This document shows positions 62,372 to 64,000 of a DNA stretch of 64,000 nucleotides, in pieces. A program made the position numbers and the translations under genes. Origin of the DNA: Pseudomonas silesiensis (GTDB lineage Bacteria > Pseudomonadota > Gammaproteobacteria > Pseudomonadales > Pseudomonadaceae); assembly GCF_001661075.1 (NCBI RefSeq), contig NZ_CP014870.1, forward strand, positions 3,182,501-3,246,500, given 5' to 3'. Within the stretch, counting starts at the first letter, position 1. The number at the start of each line of letters is the position of its first letter. The notes beneath the pieces were generated by a model. The model saw only the letters and a list, made by a program, of their open reading frames with translations, made no database searches and was not told the origin of the DNA.

Positions 62372-63355
62372 TCAATTCGCTTCAGGGCGCGGCTGTACTC
62401 CGAATTGCGGAACGATGTGAGTACCCAGCTCCTCAATGACTTCCGCAGCAGGGCGCTTTCCGTATTTGAGATTCAGGATAACGTGGTCCACTCCGATTTC
62501 CTCAAGCGACTCCAGCAAAAAACGGAGATGGTAGCGTCCAAGTTTGAACCCCAAATGAATGCGAGTGGGCGGCGTAGACGGGGTCTCATCGAGGTCGATG
62601 TAGAGCGACTGAGTGAAGGGCTTATAGACGGGGCCACATTGCTTCATGACCTCCTGCCGCCAATCTTCCACGATCATTCGCTGCATGTTCGGAATGCGTG
62701 GATAGTTGATCCATCCGACGCTTTCGCGCGCGATCCAATCCAGTGACTGGCGGCTATTGCCGGTCACGAACATTGGAATGACTTGGGTTGTGGGTTTCGG
62801 AATGAGGTCTGCGCCCCGCATCTCACCACCGCTCCAGCGAATGGGCTCAAAGCTGGTGCTGTGGGCTCTGCGAATCACCTCGTAGTGCTCCCGAAAGATT
62901 TCTCCGCGCCTTTCGGGATCGACGCCGAAAGCCGAAAACTCCACAGGACGATCGCCCGAAGCGACCCCCAGTATCAAGCGACCTGCGCTCAACTGATCAA
63001 CGCTAGCTGATGCCTTGGCCGTGTGCAGAGGATGGTGTACAGGGATGGCAATGGATGCGGTGCCAAGCGCTATCTCCGACGTATGAGCAGCCATGTAGCC
63101 CAGGTAAACCCAAGGGTCGAACAGTTGGCCAACATCGCCGAAGCCAGGGTCCCGAAGAGGCACGTCGCGAAACCAGAGTGCGCAGAAGCCCAGAGCCTCC
63201 GCTCGTTTGGCCAATTCGACCTGGTTGAGCATGCTCGGAGTGTCCCCATCGAAGGCCTCCAAAGGAAAGAACAATCCAAGGCTCAAATGCCCCTGAGTGA
63301 AGGTTCGGCTGAACCCTCGGTGCTGCTGATAAGGAATCGTACTCGGCCGATACAT
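62372..63355 (-). CDS. LLM-class (luciferase-like) flavin-dependent oxidoreductase
   Basis: The product of about 327 residues has the bacterial luciferase-like barrel motifs: LGLFFPLEAFDGDTPSMLNQ, WFRDVPLRDPGFGDVGQLFD, ASVDQLSAGRLILGVASGDR and VIPMFVTGNSRQSLDWIARE. It should use reduced FMN from a separate reductase to oxygenate an unknown substrate. GAGGAAG is best spaced for the ATG at 63355; an ATG at 63361 is also possible. Confidence 0.9.
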   Translation of the reverse strand: MYRPSTIPYQQHRGFSRTFTQGHLSLGLFFPLEAFDGDTPSMLNQVELAKRAEALGFCALWFRDVPLRDPGFGDVGQLFDPWVYLGYMAAHTSEIALGTASIAIPVHHPLHTAKASASVDQLSAGRLILGVASGDRPVEFSAFGVDPERRGEIFREHYEVIRRAHSTSFEPIRWSGGEMRGADLIPKPTTQVIPMFVTGNSRQSLDWIARESVGWINYPRIPNMQRMIVEDWRQEVMKQCGPVYKPFTQSLYIDLDETPSTPPTRIHLGFKLGRYHLRFLLESLEEIGVDHVILNLKYGKRPAAEVIEELGTHIVPQFGVQPRPEAN

Positions 63356-63366
63356 ACTCATCTTCC

Positions 63367-63792
63367 TCAATGGGAGAAACGTGAACAGCGCCCCTGTTTA
63401 AGAGGTGCTGAGGCATCGGTCGCTTGGGAACGACAGGTGGGGTAATGGGTGTAGTCTTCGCCCGTTGCGCCGTACATGCTGGTCGGGTCGACCGGAGTGA
63501 GGGGCCAGTTGCTGGCAATACGCGCGAGCAGGTCCGGATTGGCATTGAGCGGACGGTCAAAATAAATCAGATCGTTCCAACCCGATACATCGCCTGAGCA
63601 AAAGCATGGGGACCATCCAACAAGCGTAGGCGGCATTGCGGGGAACCGCCATGTTCGTCGTCCGTCTCGGTACCTGTCGCAGATGATTACACCGCAGTCT
63701 GGGCCTTGGGCGTCGTGATCGGCGCGCCGCGGGTTGCTATTGAGGACAGTCGTCAGGTCAGCCCGCTGAGCCTTTAGATACTCGACCGACAA
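63367..63792 (-). CDS. Hypothetical protein, doubtful
   Basis: A 141-codon open frame lies directly upstream of the LLM oxidoreductase on the same strand. A central segment (WNDLIYFDRPLNANPDLLAR, then IASNWPLTPVDPT) looks protein-like, but I know no family for it. The start lacks a clear ribosome site. It may be a remnant; a flavin reductase partner would be expected here but is not evident. Confidence 0.3.
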   Translation of the reverse strand: MSVEYLKAQRADLTTVLNSNPRRADHDAQGPDCGVIICDRYRDGRRTWRFPAMPPTLVGWSPCFCSGDVSGWNDLIYFDRPLNANPDLLARIASNWPLTPVDPTSMYGATGEDYTHYPTCRSQATDASAPLKQGRCSRFSH

Positions 63793-64000
63793 TTGTGTCC
63801 GGCCCCAGTCCTGAAATTCAGACGATAAGATAAATTTTCAGACCCCAACGCAGAACTCCATTTCCCCAGGCAAGGCACTCCCTGCGCCTTTCTCACACAA
63901 TCGGCTCTAACGCTATCGCGCTGCATAACAGAAACAGGTGCGATGAGCGACTTTGGAACTTGCATTAACAATATTAACTTGATGCAGGAGGGGCTAGGTA

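Noticed and set aside
1..64000. CRISPR arrays, tRNA or rRNA genes, prophage structural genes
   Set aside because: No regularly spaced direct repeats, cloverleaf-like sequences or phage morphogenesis motifs were seen on either strand.

Overview
The window looks like a chromosomal stretch of a fluorescens-group Pseudomonas. The support is the REP-type palindromes (GGAGCGAGCTTGCTC family), the dense set of LysR/GntR/AraC/sigma-54 regulators, a PsmE-like mannuronan epimerase with its type I exporter, a DUF6124-type small protein behind a structured leader, and high-GC codon use. This is inferred from family content; there is no rRNA or other marker gene. I saw no tRNA, rRNA, CRISPR array or intact insertion sequence.

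Layout. 0-8 kb: an edge-cut Lrp/AsnC regulator, a small membrane protein, a leader RNA with three mutually competing segments before a DUF6124-like gene, an IS66 remnant, a P-loop kinase, a Rap1a-like secreted protein, a LysR regulator with two helix-turn-helix domains, a TonB-dependent siderophore receptor and gfa with a scrap of adhC. 8-19 kb: two small catabolic clusters. One is GntR, FAD amine-oxidase-like enzyme, MFS, DapA-like lyase and a frameshifted aldehyde dehydrogenase. The other is SDR, EutH-type permease and LuxR regulator without any other eut gene. 19-29 kb: a hydrolase, wrecks of oprD, gabP and gabD, and a duplicated acid-sugar module (enolase-superfamily dehydratase, MFS, GntR). 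In copy A only the transporter survives and in copy B only the enolase survives, while both keep a regulator and a pair of identical or near-identical operator repeats.

29-40 kb: a type I secretion operon (ABC, HlyD, TolC) convergent with a 1871-residue epimerase/acetylhydrolase carrying RTX repeats, its probable substrate. 40-44 kb: an ATPase, a Tus-like replication-terminus protein with a long inverted repeat in its upstream region, a secreted endonuclease I and a thymidylate-kinase-like protein. 44-48.7 kb: a flavin monooxygenase with a sigma-54 promoter, divergent from an AcoR-like activator.

48.8-59.8 kb is the most coherent system: a sigma-54 regulon. A leftward operon encodes an FlK-like thioesterase, a phenylacetate-CoA-ligase-like enzyme, an enoyl-CoA hydratase, a complete Liv-type ABC importer with fused LivG-LivF, and its own sigma-54 activator. 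A rightward haloacid-dehalogenase-like gene converges on it. Both ends carry good -24/-12 promoters preceded by paired 15-bp palindromes with the same 18-bp phasing. I infer uptake, CoA activation and breakdown of an unknown, possibly halogenated or unusual, carboxylic acid.

60-64 kb is decayed: a second IS66 remnant, a frameshifted AraC regulator, another AraC tail, an alcohol-dehydrogenase tail, one conserved small protein and a luciferase-like monooxygenase. Gene decay recurs throughout, which suggests an accessory, rearranging part of the chromosome.
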